A stretch of DNA of 64,000 nt from Amycolatopsis albispora (GTDB taxonomy: Bacteria; Actinomycetota; Actinomycetes; Mycobacteriales; Pseudonocardiaceae), in the NCBI RefSeq assembly GCF_003312875.1, contig NZ_CP015163.1, positions 2,170,001 to 2,234,000 of the forward strand, in the 5' to 3' direction. The stretch's first letter is position 1. Each line of letters begins with the position of its first letter. The notes beneath the pieces are model-generated. The model was not told the origin of the DNA. It was given only the letters and a program-made list of their open reading frames with translations, and made no database searches. This document shows, in pieces, positions 16,521-26,229 of the stretch. The position numbers and the translations under genes are program-made.

Positions 16521-18578
16521 TCAGCCGGTTTCCGCGGTCACCGGCATGCCGTGCACGGGCACGCCGGTCAGTGCCGCCACCGCCGAGGCGATCGCCGCGG
16601 ACGCCGGCGGGTAGGCGAGTTCGCCGAGCCCGCCCGGCGCTTCCCCGGAGTCCACGATGACCACGTCGATCTCCGGCGCCCGGTCGATGCGGGCCCAGGC
16701 GTAGTCGCGGAACGAGGACTGCACCACGCGGCCGTCGCGCACGGTGATCTGCGCACCGAACACAGTGGACACCGCGTCCATCACGCCGCCCTCGACCTGC
16801 GCGCGCACGCCGGACGGATGCAGTGCGATCCCGACGTCCACGGCCGCGGTGACCCGGCTGACCACCGGCGTGCCGCCGAGATCGCGGACGTCGGCGAGCA
16901 CCGCGATGGCTGAGCCGTAGTCGAGATGGCAGGCGACTCCGCGCACCACCCCGGCGGGCGGCGGTGCCTGGCTCGCGGCCGCGTCGAGCACACGCCGGAG
17001 CCGGGAATCGGACGGCAGCAACCGGCGTCGCAGCTCCACCTGGTCCAGCCCGGCGCGGTGACCCGCGGCGGAGAGGAAGCACTCCTCGGCGAACACGAAC
17101 GGGCCCGCGTAGACCGACCGCCAGAACCCGGTGCGCAGCGGCGACGGCTTCAGCACCACCGACGGTTTCCCCGGCACCCGGTACGGGAACTGGTCACCGC
17201 TGAGCAGCACCAGCTCGGGGTTGTTGGAGAACGGAGCCGTGGTGAGCGGCCAGGTCGCGACCCCGTGCGAACGCCAGCGCGGCACGCCGTCGCGGGCGAG
17301 CACCGCGGTGAGCCGGTGCACCGACATCGGGCGGTACGAATCGTGCTGCGTGTCGTCGTCGCGGGTCCACAGCAGCTTCACCGGCTTCCCGGTGACCCGC
17401 GAGCAGGCGACCGCCTCCAGCACGAAGTCCAGCTCGAACCGGCGGCCGAAGGCACCACCGGCCAGCGTCGCGTGCACGGTGACCGCGGCCCGGTCGAGCT
17501 TGAGCAGCTGCGCCAGCTGGTCGCGCATGCCGCCGGGGTCCTGCGTGGGCGCGTGAATGGTCAGCGTGCCGTCGCCGGGCAGGTGCGCGGTGGCGTTGAG
17601 CGGTTCCATCGGCGCGTGCGCGAGCAGCGGCAGGTGGTAGGTCAGGTCGAGGCCGACCGGGCCGGGTGCCCGCGGTGGCGCGGGCACGGCGGACGCGAGG
17701 CCGGCCAGCCACGCCCGGCTGTCGGCCTGCGGGCTGCCGCCGGTCCAGCCGACGACCAGCGCTTCGCGCCCGGCGAGCGCGGCGGCGGTCGAGTCGGCGA
17801 TCACGGCCACGCCGCCCTGCGTGCCCGCGGCCGGGTCGAGCCGGATCACGTCGAGCACGCCGGGCACCGCGCGGGCGGCGGTGTCGTCCACCGTGGCGAC
17901 GGTCGCGCCGATCCACTCCGCGCGGCGCACCACGGCGAACCGCGTGCCCGGCTCGCGCACGTCGATGCCGAAGCGCGCCCGGCCGGTGACGATGTCGGCG
18001 GCGTCGATGCGGGTGGCTTCCTTGCCGAGGAACCGCCATTCGGCCCGCGGAGTGAGCGTGACCGGCACGGTCGCCGGATCGATGGCGGCGGCGTCGGCCA
18101 CCAGTTCGGCGTAGGAAAGGCGGCCGTGCTGGTCGTGCCAGACGTAACCGTCGCGGGCCCGGCACTGCGCGACCGGCACCTGCCAGCGGCGGGCCGCCGC
18201 GGTCAGCAGCAGGCAGCGCGCGGTCGCGCCCGCCGTGCGCAACGGCCCGATCAGCAGCTGGACCGACTGCGAACCGGCGACCAGCTGCGAGCCGTAACGC
18301 GCGGTGTCACCGGGTGCCTGGTGCACCACGAGGTGTTCAGGGGCAACGGAAAGCTCCTCGGCGACGAGCAGCAACGCGACCGTGCGGACGCCCTGGCCGG
18401 TGTCCGGGCGCGGCACGGTCACCTCGATGCGGCCGTCCGCGCCGATGCGCACGAACACGCTGGGCGTGAACTCGGCTGACTGGGCGGACTGCGCGGACTG
18501 GCCGACGGCCGGGACGGGGATCGCGACCAGCAGCGCCGCGGCACCCGCACCGGCCAGGAAGCCGCGCCTGCTGATCAC
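16521..18578 (-). CDS. iorB: Molybdopterin-binding subunit, isoquinoline 1-oxidoreductase beta type
   Basis: This 685-residue large subunit of a xanthine-oxidase-family hydroxylase carries a twin-arginine signal at its start ([18 protein letters not shown]), so the folded holoenzyme should be exported. Molybdopterin-domain motifs include [17 protein letters not shown] and [10 protein letters not shown] near the C-terminus. The start is taken as GTG at 18578 because it overlaps the iorA stop (GTGA) and places the RR motif at the very start; a longer frame upstream is spurious. Together with IorA it should hydroxylate an N-heteroaromatic or aldehyde. No cofactor-insertion (XdhC) gene is adjacent. 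Confidence 0.88.
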   Translation of the reverse strand: MISRRGFLAGAGAAALLVAIPVPAVGQSAQSAQSAEFTPSVFVRIGADGRIEVTVPRPDTGQGVRTVALLLVAEELSVAPEHLVVHQAPGDTARYGSQLVAGSQSVQLLIGPLRTAGATARCLLLTAAARRWQVPVAQCRARDGYVWHDQHGRLSYAELVADAAAIDPATVPVTLTPRAEWRFLGKEATRIDAADIVTGRARFGIDVREPGTRFAVVRRAEWIGATVATVDDTAARAVPGVLDVIRLDPAAGTQGGVAVIADSTAAALAGREALVVGWTGGSPQADSRAWLAGLASAVPAPPRAPGPVGLDLTYHLPLLAHAPMEPLNATAHLPGDGTLTIHAPTQDPGGMRDQLAQLLKLDRAAVTVHATLAGGAFGRRFELDFVLEAVACSRVTGKPVKLLWTRDDDTQHDSYRPMSVHRLTAVLARDGVPRWRSHGVATWPLTTAPFSNNPELVLLSGDQFPYRVPGKPSVVLKPSPLRTGFWRSVYAGPFVFAEECFLSAAGHRAGLDQVELRRRLLPSDSRLRRVLDAAASQAPPPAGVVRGVACHLDYGSAIAVLADVRDLGGTPVVSRVTAAVDVGIALHPSGVRAQVEGGVMDAVSTVFGAQITVRDGRVVQSSFRDYAWARIDRAPEIDVVIVDSGEAPGGLGELAYPPASAAIASAVAALTGVPVHGMPVTAETG

Positions 18579-19039
18579 CGGCCCTCCTCCCGCGCCAGCT
18601 CCGCCGCCGCGTGCACGGCCCGGCGGATCCGCGGATAGGTCCCGCAGCGGCACACGTTGTCCCGCAACGCTTCGTCAATGTCCGAATCGGACGGTTGAGG
18701 CCGGTCTCGCAGCAGCGCGACGGTGCTCATGATCTGCCCGGCCTGGCAGTAACCGCACTGTGCCACGTCACCGGCGATCCAGGCGCGCTGCACGGGGTGG
18801 TCGTCCAGGCCCTCGACGGTGGTCACCGCGCGCTCGCCCAGCTCCCCGACCGGCAGCACGCACACCCTGGCCGCCTCGCCGTCCAGCAGGGACACGCAGG
18901 CTCCGCAGGCGCCGACGCCGCAGCCGTACTTGGGCCCGGTCAGGCCGAGCTGGTCGCGCAGGACCCAGAGCAGGGGCGTGTCCGGGCGTGCCTCGACTTC
19001 CCGCTCGATGCCGTTGACCAGCAGTCGGTACACCGGCAC
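18575..19039 (-). CDS. iorA: [2Fe-2S] subunit, isoquinoline 1-oxidoreductase alpha type
   Basis: This 154-residue protein has the plant-type [2Fe-2S] set CGVGACGAC plus a fourth Cys at RVC, and the C-terminal four-helix [2Fe-2S] domain with CGYCQAGQ and CRCGTYPRI. It passes electrons from the IorB molybdenum site. GTG at 19039 follows GGAGG by 7 bp. It lacks its own signal and would travel with the Tat signal of IorB by hitch-hiking. The stop overlaps the IorB start by 4 bp, which fixes their 1:1 coupling. Confidence 0.9.
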   Translation of the reverse strand: MPVYRLLVNGIEREVEARPDTPLLWVLRDQLGLTGPKYGCGVGACGACVSLLDGEAARVCVLPVGELGERAVTTVEGLDDHPVQRAWIAGDVAQCGYCQAGQIMSTVALLRDRPQPSDSDIDEALRDNVCRCGTYPRIRRAVHAAAELAREEGR

Positions 19040-19159
19040 GAGTGCCTCCGGATGGTGGTGGGAGCGATCCCACCCAGCATCGCACCGCCGCAGAAGCCCG
19101 ACAATCGTCCTTTCGGCCGCTGAGGTGACATCGGGCCTGCCCTGCGCTCGCCGCCGGGG

Positions 19160-20941
19160 CTACCCGGCTCGCCAGGCGATGAGTTTCCCCATGTTCGCCA
19201 CATAGGTGCTCGTGCTGATCACCTGCGGCCGCGGCGTCGGCACGTACGGCGGCTCTTCCGGCGGGTTCGCCGGGTCGTACGGCGACGTGTCGTAGACATC
19301 CCCGACGTGCTTGCTCATGTACGCCTTGCCCAGGTACGGCGTCTCCGGCGCGGGCCCGAGATACGGGTTCGTCGTGGCGTCCGACGCGCTCAGCCAGTAC
19401 TCCCCGCCGACGAGCTTGTCGGCCAGGCCCTGCGCCTCCTCGTCCGTGACCACCGGCAGCGGCATCGGCGCGTCGCGGAACAGGTCGGTCAGTTGCAGAT
19501 CGCGCAGCGAGAAGTACCTCGGCAGCGGGATCGTCTCACCGCTCAGCGGTGACCTCGCCTTCAGGTCGGCGACCTCGCGCGGGGTCAGCGCCATCAGCTC
19601 GTCGTAGGTCTTGCGCAGCCCGGCCGTGTCCACCGCGCGACCACCGGAGTAGTGGCTCAGCGTCGCCCGGTGATCATAGTCCGAGTAGTACGCCCCGTTG
19701 CGCACGTTCGAGCCGAACCGGTGCACGAACCGCGCCCGGTTGGTGCCCAGTTCGACGAAGGTCGGGTGCGTTCTCCCGGCCAGCAGCGGGTTTTCCGCCA
19801 GCTGCTGCGGGGTCAGCCGGCAACTGTCCAACCAGGACAGTGCGGCGGGCACCCCGGCCAGGAAGTTGTGGTCGCCGGTGAGGCGGAAGTAGTGGAACAG
19901 CTGCTGCACGTTGGTCTGCGTGGTGTGCGTGGCCAGCGCGCGCGGCTCGTAGGAGCGCGCGCCCGCGGGCGCCCCGGCCGGCCGGCCACCGGCGGCGCGT
20001 GCCAGGTGCTGCAATCCCCAGCCGGCCTGCGGGCCGGGCTGCTGGAGCCGCCGCAGGCACTCCATCGCCCGCCGGATCGGGCCGGCCAGTTCCGTCTTGC
20101 CGAGGGTGGCCATGCACATCAGCAGGAACTTGATGTTCTCCCCCAGCACGTCGTCGTTGAACGTGACGTGCCCGGTGTAGTCGCCGTCCTCCATGCCGTG
20201 CCGGATGTCCGATGGCAGCCACGGCGGCAGCACCTCCGGCCACGGCGTGTCCGTCACCGCCCCCGAAACGCGCGGGAAACGCTGCGGCCAGCCGCCATCG
20301 ACGATGCCGCCCTTGAGCTGCGCCTTGAGCAGGAAGCGCAGCACGCGGTCGAGCGCCGCGCGGAACCGGGGGTCGCGGCGTTCCAGGTACAGCCGCAGGA
20401 TCAGCTGCGCGGCGGTCGAGGTACCGGCGTCGTCGAAGGTCGCGTTGCCGTAGTAGTGCTGGAACTCCTCCAGCCGCCAGCCGCTCGCGCCGACCGTTTC
20501 GTACCACCGGCGCAGCGACTTCTCCCCGGCGAAGTCGTGCACGTAGTTCCAGCCACCGCCGGGCAGCTGCACCTCGGCGAGCGCGAGACCGGTCCGCTCG
20601 GCGGCGCGCCAGAACGTCTCGTCGCCGGTGGCGTGGTAGGCGTCGAGCAGGCTGTGCCCCACCGACGGCGTGCCCGGCGGCTGCACCCAGCACATGGTGC
20701 GCTCGGCAGCCATCTCACCCCAGGTGCGCGACAGGTCGGGCAGGTAGCTCCACACGTAACCACCGCGGTGGGACAGGTGCTCGTCGAAGAACACCGCGGC
20801 CCGGCGCATCGCGGCGGGCACATCAGGCGCACTGCCAAGCGCACTGGGCGCACCGGCCGCGAGCGCGGGCCCTCCGGCGGCGAACGTCGCCACCGGCACG
20901 GCCGTGGCGAAAAAACCGAACTGACGACGAGTGATGTCCAT
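19160..20941 (-). CDS. Tat-exported pectate lyase, PL10-like
   Basis: This 593-residue protein starts MDITRRQFGFFATAVPVA, a twin-arginine signal. The mature part is alpha/alpha-toroid-like and shows motifs of polysaccharide lyase family 10: GGGWNYVHDF, DGGWPQRFP and YTGHVTFNDDVLGE. These would place it as a beta-eliminating pectate lyase. It is longer than typical PL10 domains, with a C-terminal extension from about residue 420. ATG at 20941 was chosen since the longer frame crosses a palindrome. The gene stands alone; other plant-polymer genes (GH1, GH16, galactarate enzymes) are in the window. Confidence 0.75.
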   Translation of the reverse strand: MDITRRQFGFFATAVPVATFAAGGPALAAGAPSALGSAPDVPAAMRRAAVFFDEHLSHRGGYVWSYLPDLSRTWGEMAAERTMCWVQPPGTPSVGHSLLDAYHATGDETFWRAAERTGLALAEVQLPGGGWNYVHDFAGEKSLRRWYETVGASGWRLEEFQHYYGNATFDDAGTSTAAQLILRLYLERRDPRFRAALDRVLRFLLKAQLKGGIVDGGWPQRFPRVSGAVTDTPWPEVLPPWLPSDIRHGMEDGDYTGHVTFNDDVLGENIKFLLMCMATLGKTELAGPIRRAMECLRRLQQPGPQAGWGLQHLARAAGGRPAGAPAGARSYEPRALATHTTQTNVQQLFHYFRLTGDHNFLAGVPAALSWLDSCRLTPQQLAENPLLAGRTHPTFVELGTNRARFVHRFGSNVRNGAYYSDYDHRATLSHYSGGRAVDTAGLRKTYDELMALTPREVADLKARSPLSGETIPLPRYFSLRDLQLTDLFRDAPMPLPVVTDEEAQGLADKLVGGEYWLSASDATTNPYLGPAPETPYLGKAYMSKHVGDVYDTSPYDPANPPEEPPYVPTPRPQVISTSTYVANMGKLIAWRAG

Positions 20942-20961
20942 GCCCCAGCACCCTTCCCGCG

Positions 20962-20979
20962 TGTTCACATACATGAACA
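20962..20979. promoter_or_regulatory. Palindrome TGTTCA-N6-TGAACA before the pectate lyase gene
   Basis: Perfect 6-bp arms flank CATACA, 21 bp upstream of the lyase ATG. The size and position fit a dimeric repressor site (LacI, IclR or GntR type) overlapping the promoter or leader. No regulator gene is adjacent. The factor is unknown. Confidence 0.5.
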
Positions 20980-21041
20980 ACGTCCACATTTGTAAACGAC
21001 AGCTTGGCTCGCGGGAGCGCTCACGTCAACAACTTCGCCGC

Positions 21042-21392
21042 TCAGTGAGCGAGCATGAGCACCAGCGAAGCCGTGGCGAGGCCCAGGAAAGCGGCGGGCA
21101 CCGGGAGCGAACGCAGCACCCGGACCCGGAGGTGGGCCACCACCGCGCCGACGAAGAACAACACCAGCCCGGCCGCCGCCGCGATGCCGAGGTACCGCAG
21201 GCCGAGCAGCCCCGCCGCGAGGCCGAGCGCACCGGCGAGCTTGGCCGTGGCCAGCATCGGCAGCCACGACGGCGGCACCTCCACCGCGGCCGAATTCGCC
21301 AGCACAAAATCAGCCCGCAGGTAGTCCGCGATCGCGATCCCGGCGTTCAGCACGATGGTCAGGCCGATGATCAGGTAGAACGCGACAGTCAC
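21042..21392 (-). CDS. DoxX-like small membrane protein
   Basis: This 116-residue protein has four membrane segments and the DoxX-like arrangement AFYLIIGLTIVLNAGIAIADY, then LPMLATAKLAGALGLAAGLLG and VGAVVAHLRVR. DoxX-like proteins are linked to redox or quinone-associated membrane processes, but most have no known role. GTG at 21392 sits behind AAAGGAG with good spacing. Single gene. Confidence 0.8.
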   Translation of the reverse strand: MTVAFYLIIGLTIVLNAGIAIADYLRADFVLANSAAVEVPPSWLPMLATAKLAGALGLAAGLLGLRYLGIAAAAGLVLFFVGAVVAHLRVRVLRSLPVPAAFLGLATASLVLMLAH

Positions 21393-21533
21393 AGCCGCTC
21401 CTTTGCTCGGAAAAGGGAATTACCACTTCCCTGACGAGCCGGGACCACCCGAGGTGACCCGAAACATCTTCACAAAAGGTGCGTGCCTGGCCGAGGATGG
21501 CCGCGGTCACCCGAATCGGGCACGGAGGTCGTT

Positions 21534-22304
21534 GTGGGACATGCCGGAACGCGCGGCCGTCGCGGGAAGTACGGCATCGACGGCGATTTCCGGCTGATCC
21601 CGGCCAAGGTGCAGGGCGTCGCCATCGTCACGATGTTCGCCGTCCTGCTGGGCTTTGTGGTGTCCGACGCCGTCACCGGGCGGGTCTGGGCGGCCGTCGG
21701 GGGCGGCCTGATCATCGCCCTGCTGGCGTTCACGGCGGCCACGTTCGCCTACACCTCCCGCGTCGGCAAGTTCGAGGTGTGGGCTCGCGTGCTCGCCGCG
21801 CTCGGGCTGCGCGGGGACGAACGCCTGCTCGACCTGGGCTGCGGCCGCGGTGCGGTTCTCCTTGCCGCGGCCGAGTTGCTTCCCGGAGGCCACGCGGCCG
21901 GCGTCGACCGGTGGCGGCCCGACCAGACCGGCAATTCACCGGAGGCCACGCGCCGCAACGCCGAACTCGAGGGCGTCGCCGCGCGGGTGTCGCTGCACAC
22001 CGCCGACATGACCAGGCTGCCCTTCGCCGACAACGCTTTCGACGTGGTCGTCAGCGGCTTCGCGCTACACCACATCCCGACCGCCGAAGGCCGCCGGGCC
22101 GCGCTCGGCGAGGCCGTGCGCGTGCTGCGCCCCGGCGGCCGCCTCGCCATCGCGGATCTCGGGCACACCGGGAAGTACGTCGAAGTGCTGCGCGCCAAGG
22201 GAATCGAGACGCCGGGACGCCGCAATCTCGGCTGGCGGGCCTGGTGGGGCGGCCCGTGGTTCCCGAGCTACCTGGTGACCGGCACCAAGAAGGCCGCGCG
22301 ATAG
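21534..22304 (+). CDS. Membrane-anchored class I SAM-dependent methyltransferase
   Basis: This protein of about 256 residues has two N-terminal membrane segments (about residues 27-50 and 52-75) followed by a Rossmann methyltransferase domain: LLDLGCGRGAVLLAAAE (SAM motif I), GVDRW, TADMTRLPFADNAFDVV and LRPGGRLAIADLGHTG. It probably methylates a lipid or membrane-associated metabolite. GTG at 21534 is preferred because GGAGGT lies just upstream; a longer frame starting at 21483 lacks this. The 3' end overlaps the converging glxA-like gene by 37 bp. Confidence 0.8.
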   Translation: MGHAGTRGRRGKYGIDGDFRLIPAKVQGVAIVTMFAVLLGFVVSDAVTGRVWAAVGGGLIIALLAFTAATFAYTSRVGKFEVWARVLAALGLRGDERLLDLGCGRGAVLLAAAELLPGGHAAGVDRWRPDQTGNSPEATRRNAELEGVAARVSLHTADMTRLPFADNAFDVVVSGFALHHIPTAEGRRAALGEAVRVLRPGGRLAIADLGHTGKYVEVLRAKGIETPGRRNLGWRAWWGGPWFPSYLVTGTKKAAR

Positions 22305-23218
22305 GTCTTCGGGCTGATGCCGACCACGCGCTTGAACCGGTCGCGGAACGCCGTCGCGGAGCCGAACCCGACCTCGCCAGCGATCCGGTCGACCGGGTGC
22401 GCGGTGGCTTCGAGCAGGTGCTGCGCCCGGCGGATCCGTGCCCGCAGCAGCCACTGCACCGGGGTGGTCCCGGTCTGCTCGCGGAACCGCCGGTTCAGCG
22501 TGCGGGGGCTCATGCCCGCGTGCGCGGCGATGTCGTTGAGCGTCAGCTCGCGCGCGGAGTTCTCCTCCATCCAGCGCAGCAGCGGTTCCAGCTCGGAGCC
22601 GCGCGGGACCGGCGGCTGCTCGTGCACGATGAACTGCGCCTGCCCGCCTTCGCGTTCCAGCGGCATGACCGACAGCCGCGCGGCGTCGGCGGCGACCGCC
22701 GAACCGTGGTCGCGGCGGATCAGGTGCAGGCACAGATCCAGGCCCGCCGACGCCCCGGCCGAGGTGAGGAGCTGCCCGTTGTCCACGTAGAGCACGTCCG
22801 GGTCCACTTCGACCGCGGGATGACGCGCGGCGAGCGCCGGGGCGCAGGCCCAGTGCGTGGTCGCGCGCAGGCCGTCGAGCAGCCCGGTGCTCGCGAGCAC
22901 CAGCGCACCCGAGCAGATCGAGGCGATCCGCGCGCCACGGGCGGCGGCCCGCCGAAGCGCGTCGAGCACCGCCTCGGGTACCTCGGCCGCCTCGGCACAA
23001 CCCGGCACGATCACCGTGTCCGCGCCGGTCAGCCCGTCGAGTCCCCAGCGCGGCTGGAGCACGAACGCCCCGGCGTCCACCGCCGGCGACACCCCGCAAA
23101 CCCGCACTTCGTAGGCGGCGTCACCGCCGGGCAGGCGGGTGCGCGTGAACACCTCGATCGGCGTCGACAGGTCGAACGGAATGACCTTGTCCAGCGCGAG
23201 AACGGCCACGGTGTGCAT
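22268..23218 (-). CDS. GlxA-family (DJ-1/PfpI + AraC) transcriptional regulator
   Basis: This 316-residue protein has an N-terminal DJ-1/PfpI domain, residues about 1-165, with the nucleophile-elbow-like SICSGALVLA and TTHWACAPAL. An AraC HTH domain follows at about 215-310 (LTLNDIAAHAGMSPRTLNRR, GEVGFGSATAFRDRFKRVVG). GlxA-type regulators respond to amines, quaternary ammonium compounds or amino acids. ATG at 23218. It lies 13 bp past the next gene's stop-side on the same strand, so it could be co-transcribed with the frameshifted oxidoreductase gene. Confidence 0.88.
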   Translation of the reverse strand: MHTVAVLALDKVIPFDLSTPIEVFTRTRLPGGDAAYEVRVCGVSPAVDAGAFVLQPRWGLDGLTGADTVIVPGCAEAAEVPEAVLDALRRAAARGARIASICSGALVLASTGLLDGLRATTHWACAPALAARHPAVEVDPDVLYVDNGQLLTSAGASAGLDLCLHLIRRDHGSAVAADAARLSVMPLEREGGQAQFIVHEQPPVPRGSELEPLLRWMEENSARELTLNDIAAHAGMSPRTLNRRFREQTGTTPVQWLLRARIRRAQHLLEATAHPVDRIAGEVGFGSATAFRDRFKRVVGISPKTYRAAFLVPVTR

Positions 23219-23231
23219 GGGGCCAATCTAG

Positions 23232-24189
23232 CTAGAGGCCGATGACGACCTTGCCGTGCACGTGCCGGCCGGCCTGGAGCTCGGCCGCCTGGCGGATCTT
23301 CTCGATCGGGAAGCTCGCGGCGATCGGTACCCGGAGCCGGCCGGCCGCGACCAGGCCGGCGATCTCGTCCAGCGCACCGGGCGCGGCGTTCGCGCCGTTG
23401 GCCGCCGCCACTCCGTCGATCTTGGTGGCGATGGTGCAGATGCGGCTGTCCGGGACGCCGAGTTCCCTCGCGGTGTGCACGGTCTCCGTCCCGTGCAGGT
23501 CGAGGGCGGCGGTGACGCCGCCGGGCGCGAGGGCGCGGACGCGGTCGGCCAGGCCGTCGCCGTAGGTGACCGGCTCGGCGCCGAGATCACGCAGGAACCC
23601 GGCCGATGCCGCCGGATCCCGTGCCGATCACGCGCGCTCCGGCGATCCTGGCCAGTTGGACGGCGAAGACCCCGACCCCGCCGGCCGCGCCGCCGATCAG
23701 GACGGTGTCGTCCGGGCCGGGGGCCACCGCGGCGAGCGCGGCCGATGCCGTGCGGCCGGCGATGGTGAGGGTGGCGGCGGTGCGGTCGCCGACGCCGTCG
23801 GGGGTGTGATGCACCTCGTTCGCCGCGACTGCCCCGCCAGGGTCGATCACCACGAAGTCAGCCACCGCGCGGGACAACGCGCCCCCGAACACCCGGTCGC
23901 CCGGCACGAAGCCGGTCACCCCGGCGCCGACCTGGTCGACCACACCCGCGTAGTCGGTGCCGAACCCGGCCGGGAGGCTCAGGCCGAACCGGGCGGCGGT
24001 CTCCGCGTCCGCGGTCATGATCCAGTCCATCGGGTTGAGACCGGCCGTGGTGACCCGCACCCGGATCTGTCCCTGACCGGCCAGCGGGGCGGGAACCTCG
24101 CGGACGTCCAGGACTTCGGGACCGCCGAACGAATCGAGCCGGACCGCCCGGCTCCGGTCCACCGGCGGTCGATCGTGCTGTTGCCGCAT
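23232..24189 (-). pseudogene. Frameshifted zinc-type alcohol dehydrogenase-like/quinone oxidoreductase
   Basis: The N-terminal two thirds read in one frame from ATG 24189 (FGGPEVLDVREVPAP; GLNPMDWIMT; GTDYAGVVDQVGAGV; VLIGGAAGGVGVFAVQLA) and stop early at 23587. The remaining third continues in the adjacent frame (ASAGFLRDLGAEPV down to HGKVVIGL). The span is 958 bp, one base more than 319 codons, so a single extra base near 23609-23616 (GCCGCCGGATCC) breaks the gene. The intact protein would be a 318-residue NADPH-dependent MDR-family reductase. Either it is a recent pseudogene or a sequencing error. It is transcribed divergently from a TetR gene, and an AAGGAG site precedes the ATG. Confidence 0.8.
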
Positions 24190-24234
24190 GTACGCCTGTC
24201 TCCTTGGCTGAGGGAACACGCCGAAACGGACTAT

Positions 24235-24271
24235 GCTCCGGTTACCTGGACGAGCCTAACACAACCGGAGC
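24235..24271. promoter_or_regulatory. Candidate TetR operator in the oxidoreductase/tetR gap
   Basis: The 92-bp divergent gap holds GCTCCGGTT (24235-24243) and its exact inverse AACCGGAGC (24263-24271). Nested inside is the imperfect dyad GTTACCTGGACGAGCCTAAC (24241-24260). Either could bind the TetR encoded at 24282 and control both genes. Confidence 0.5.
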
Positions 24272-24281
24272 GTGATCCGTT

Positions 24282-24860
24282 TTGGCCGAAGTGGAGACCC
24301 GTGGACCACGGGCGGACGCGGCCCGCAACCGCGACCAGCTGCTCGCGGTGGCGACTCGCCTGTTCGCCTCGGCGGACGCCGAGCCGTCGATGCGGGCGAT
24401 CGCCCGCGAGGCCGGCGTCGGCATCGCCACGCTCTACCGGCACTTCCCGACCCGCGAGTCGCTCGTCGACGCGGTCTACCGGGACCAGGTCGAGCGGCTG
24501 ACCACCGGTGCCCGCGACCTGCTCGACCGGCTGCCACCGGCCACCGCGATGCGGCACTGGATGGACCTGTTCGGGGACTGGATCGCGACCAAGAACGGCA
24601 TGCTCGACACGCTGCTCGCGATGGTCGAAGCGGGCGAGATCGCCCATGCGCGGACCCGGGCCGAGCTACTGGCGGCCATCACCACGATTCTCGACGCGGG
24701 CCGCGTGGCGGGCGATCTCCGCACCGATGTCACGGCCGAAGACATCGCCGCTTCCCTCATCGGCATCTTCACCGTGGCCCCGCGGCCCGAGCAGGAAGCC
24801 AAGGCCGGTCGCCTGCTGAACCTCCTGATGGACGGCCTCCGCCCGCCGGCCGGCCGCTAA
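24282..24860 (+). CDS. TetR-family transcriptional regulator
   Basis: This 192-residue protein has an N-terminal TetR HTH (ARNRDQLLAVATRLFA, MRAIAREAGVGIATLYRHFPTRESLV) and a helical ligand domain. The start is a TTG at 24282 behind CCGGAG; GTG at 24291 is an alternative that would remove only three residues. It is divergent from the frameshifted reductase, a common layout where the TetR represses the reductase until an electrophile or quinone binds. Its end overlaps the converging GH1 gene by 4 bp. Confidence 0.88.
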   Translation: MAEVETRGPRADAARNRDQLLAVATRLFASADAEPSMRAIAREAGVGIATLYRHFPTRESLVDAVYRDQVERLTTGARDLLDRLPPATAMRHWMDLFGDWIATKNGMLDTLLAMVEAGEIAHARTRAELLAAITTILDAGRVAGDLRTDVTAEDIAASLIGIFTVAPRPEQEAKAGRLLNLLMDGLRPPAGR

Positions 24861-26179
24861 CCGGGCTGGGCCGACAGCGGGACCGGGCCGAAGCAGGTGC
24901 TCAGGTCGGCGAAGGCACACCACGCCGGACGGCGCTTCGGCAGGTAGCCCGGCGGCACGCCCGCGCCCGAGATGAGTTCACGGTAGGCGGGCACGGCGTC
25001 GGTCGGCCGCCGGGTCAGCGCGGGATCGGTCAGCGCGTCCACTGTGTACAGCCCGAACCGCGGCCGGTAGCTGCCCCATTCGTAGTTGTCGGTGATGCTC
25101 CAGTAGTTGTAGCCGATCACCTCGATGCCCTCGGCCATCGCGCGCTGCAGCCAGTACACGTGGTCACGCAGGTGGTCCGCCCTGGTGTAGCCGTCCGCGC
25201 GGGGTTTGCCGTTGTCCGTTGGCATCCCGTTCTCCACCACGTACAGCGGCAGTTCCGGGAACTTGCGGTGATAGGTCTTCAGCGCGTGGTACAGCCCGTC
25301 CGGCTGCGGGTCGATCTTCCAGAACTCGTCGGTGGCACCGTGGATCGCGCTCAGGTTGTCCAGGCTGGCGCCGTAGTAGTAGTCGATGCCGGCAAAGTCC
25401 AGCTTGTCGCGCACCTTGTCCACAAAGGACGCGTCGTCGAACCACTGCAGCGGCGGCGGCTTGACCGCGAGATTGCTGCTCACCTTCGCGCCCGGGTCGA
25501 GCCGGTGGATCAGGTCGTAGCCGCGGCGGTGCGCGGTGACCAGGTTCCGCATCATCGCGTCGGACTGGAACACGTTCAGCCCGCCGTTGCGCTCCTCGAA
25601 GCTCCGGTAGATGGTGGCCTCGTTGAAGGTGATCCAGAGCGCGCCCTTCCCGGCGTACCGCGACACCACCAGTTCGGCGAAGGCCAGCCAGCTGTCCACT
25701 GTGGAGGCGTTCGTCCAGCCGCCGCGGTCGGTGATCCAGCCGGGATGGGTGAAGTGGGTCAGCGTGATCATCGGCGTCATCCCGGCCGCCTCGATCTCCC
25801 GCACCATGCCGTCGTAGAGCGCCAGCGCCGACTGGTCGATCTCCCCGGGACGCGGTTCGATCCGCGGCCATTCCACGCCGATCCGGAAGGTGTTCACGCC
25901 CATGTCCTCGGCGAGCGCGATGTCACCGGCGTAGCGGTTGCGGAAGTCGACGGCGTTGGCGTACGGGTCGTGCACCGTGGTGGCGCCGCCGTCGACGTAG
26001 CGCCGCCAGTTGCTGTCCGGCGCGTCACCCTCGGTCTGGAAGCCCGAAGTCGCCACGCCCCAGTGGAAATCGGCGGGCACCCGCGGAATCGGCACCGCGG
26101 CCTCGGCGACCGCGCTGCCCGGCAGGGCCAGCGGGATGAGCAGGAGCAGGATCGCCGCGGCACGCCATCGGATCGCCAT
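24857..26179 (-). CDS. Secreted glycoside hydrolase family 1 (beta-glycosidase)
   Basis: This 440-residue protein has a Sec signal (AAAILLLLIPLALPGSAVA) and then a GH1 barrel opening with PADFHWGVATSGFQTEG. The acid/base glutamate is in WITFNEATIY and the nucleophile in LYVVENGMP, with the conserved YNYWSITDNYEWGSY and FGLYTVD near the end. Most bacterial GH1 enzymes are cytoplasmic, so a secreted form is less common. Substrate likely a beta-glucoside or beta-galactoside. ATG at 26179; the longer frame runs through the palindromic operators. It is regulated probably by the divergent TetR. Confidence 0.88.
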   Translation of the reverse strand: MAIRWRAAAILLLLIPLALPGSAVAEAAVPIPRVPADFHWGVATSGFQTEGDAPDSNWRRYVDGGATTVHDPYANAVDFRNRYAGDIALAEDMGVNTFRIGVEWPRIEPRPGEIDQSALALYDGMVREIEAAGMTPMITLTHFTHPGWITDRGGWTNASTVDSWLAFAELVVSRYAGKGALWITFNEATIYRSFEERNGGLNVFQSDAMMRNLVTAHRRGYDLIHRLDPGAKVSSNLAVKPPPLQWFDDASFVDKVRDKLDFAGIDYYYGASLDNLSAIHGATDEFWKIDPQPDGLYHALKTYHRKFPELPLYVVENGMPTDNGKPRADGYTRADHLRDHVYWLQRAMAEGIEVIGYNYWSITDNYEWGSYRPRFGLYTVDALTDPALTRRPTDAVPAYRELISGAGVPPGYLPKRRPAWCAFADLSTCFGPVPLSAQPG

Positions 26180-26191
26180 ACCGGCGAGTAT

Positions 26192-26229
26192 GCAAGGAAC
26201 CCCTTGCGCGACGCAAGGGTACCCTTGCG
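26192..26229. promoter_or_regulatory. Twin palindromic operators between GH1 and tetR
   Basis: GCAAGGAACCCCTTGC (26192-26207) and the perfect palindrome CGCAAGGGTACCCTTGCG (26212-26229) lie 21 bp apart, centre to centre, i.e. on the same face of the helix. They fill the 53-bp gap between the GH1 and tetR start codons. The arrangement is typical of cooperative TetR binding that shuts both genes. Confidence 0.75.

Noticed and set aside
20942..20989. A longer N-terminus for the pectate lyase starting at 20989
   Set aside because: It would cross the TGTTCA-N6-TGAACA palindrome and bury the Tat motif 20 residues in; the ATG at 20941 puts the signal at the start.
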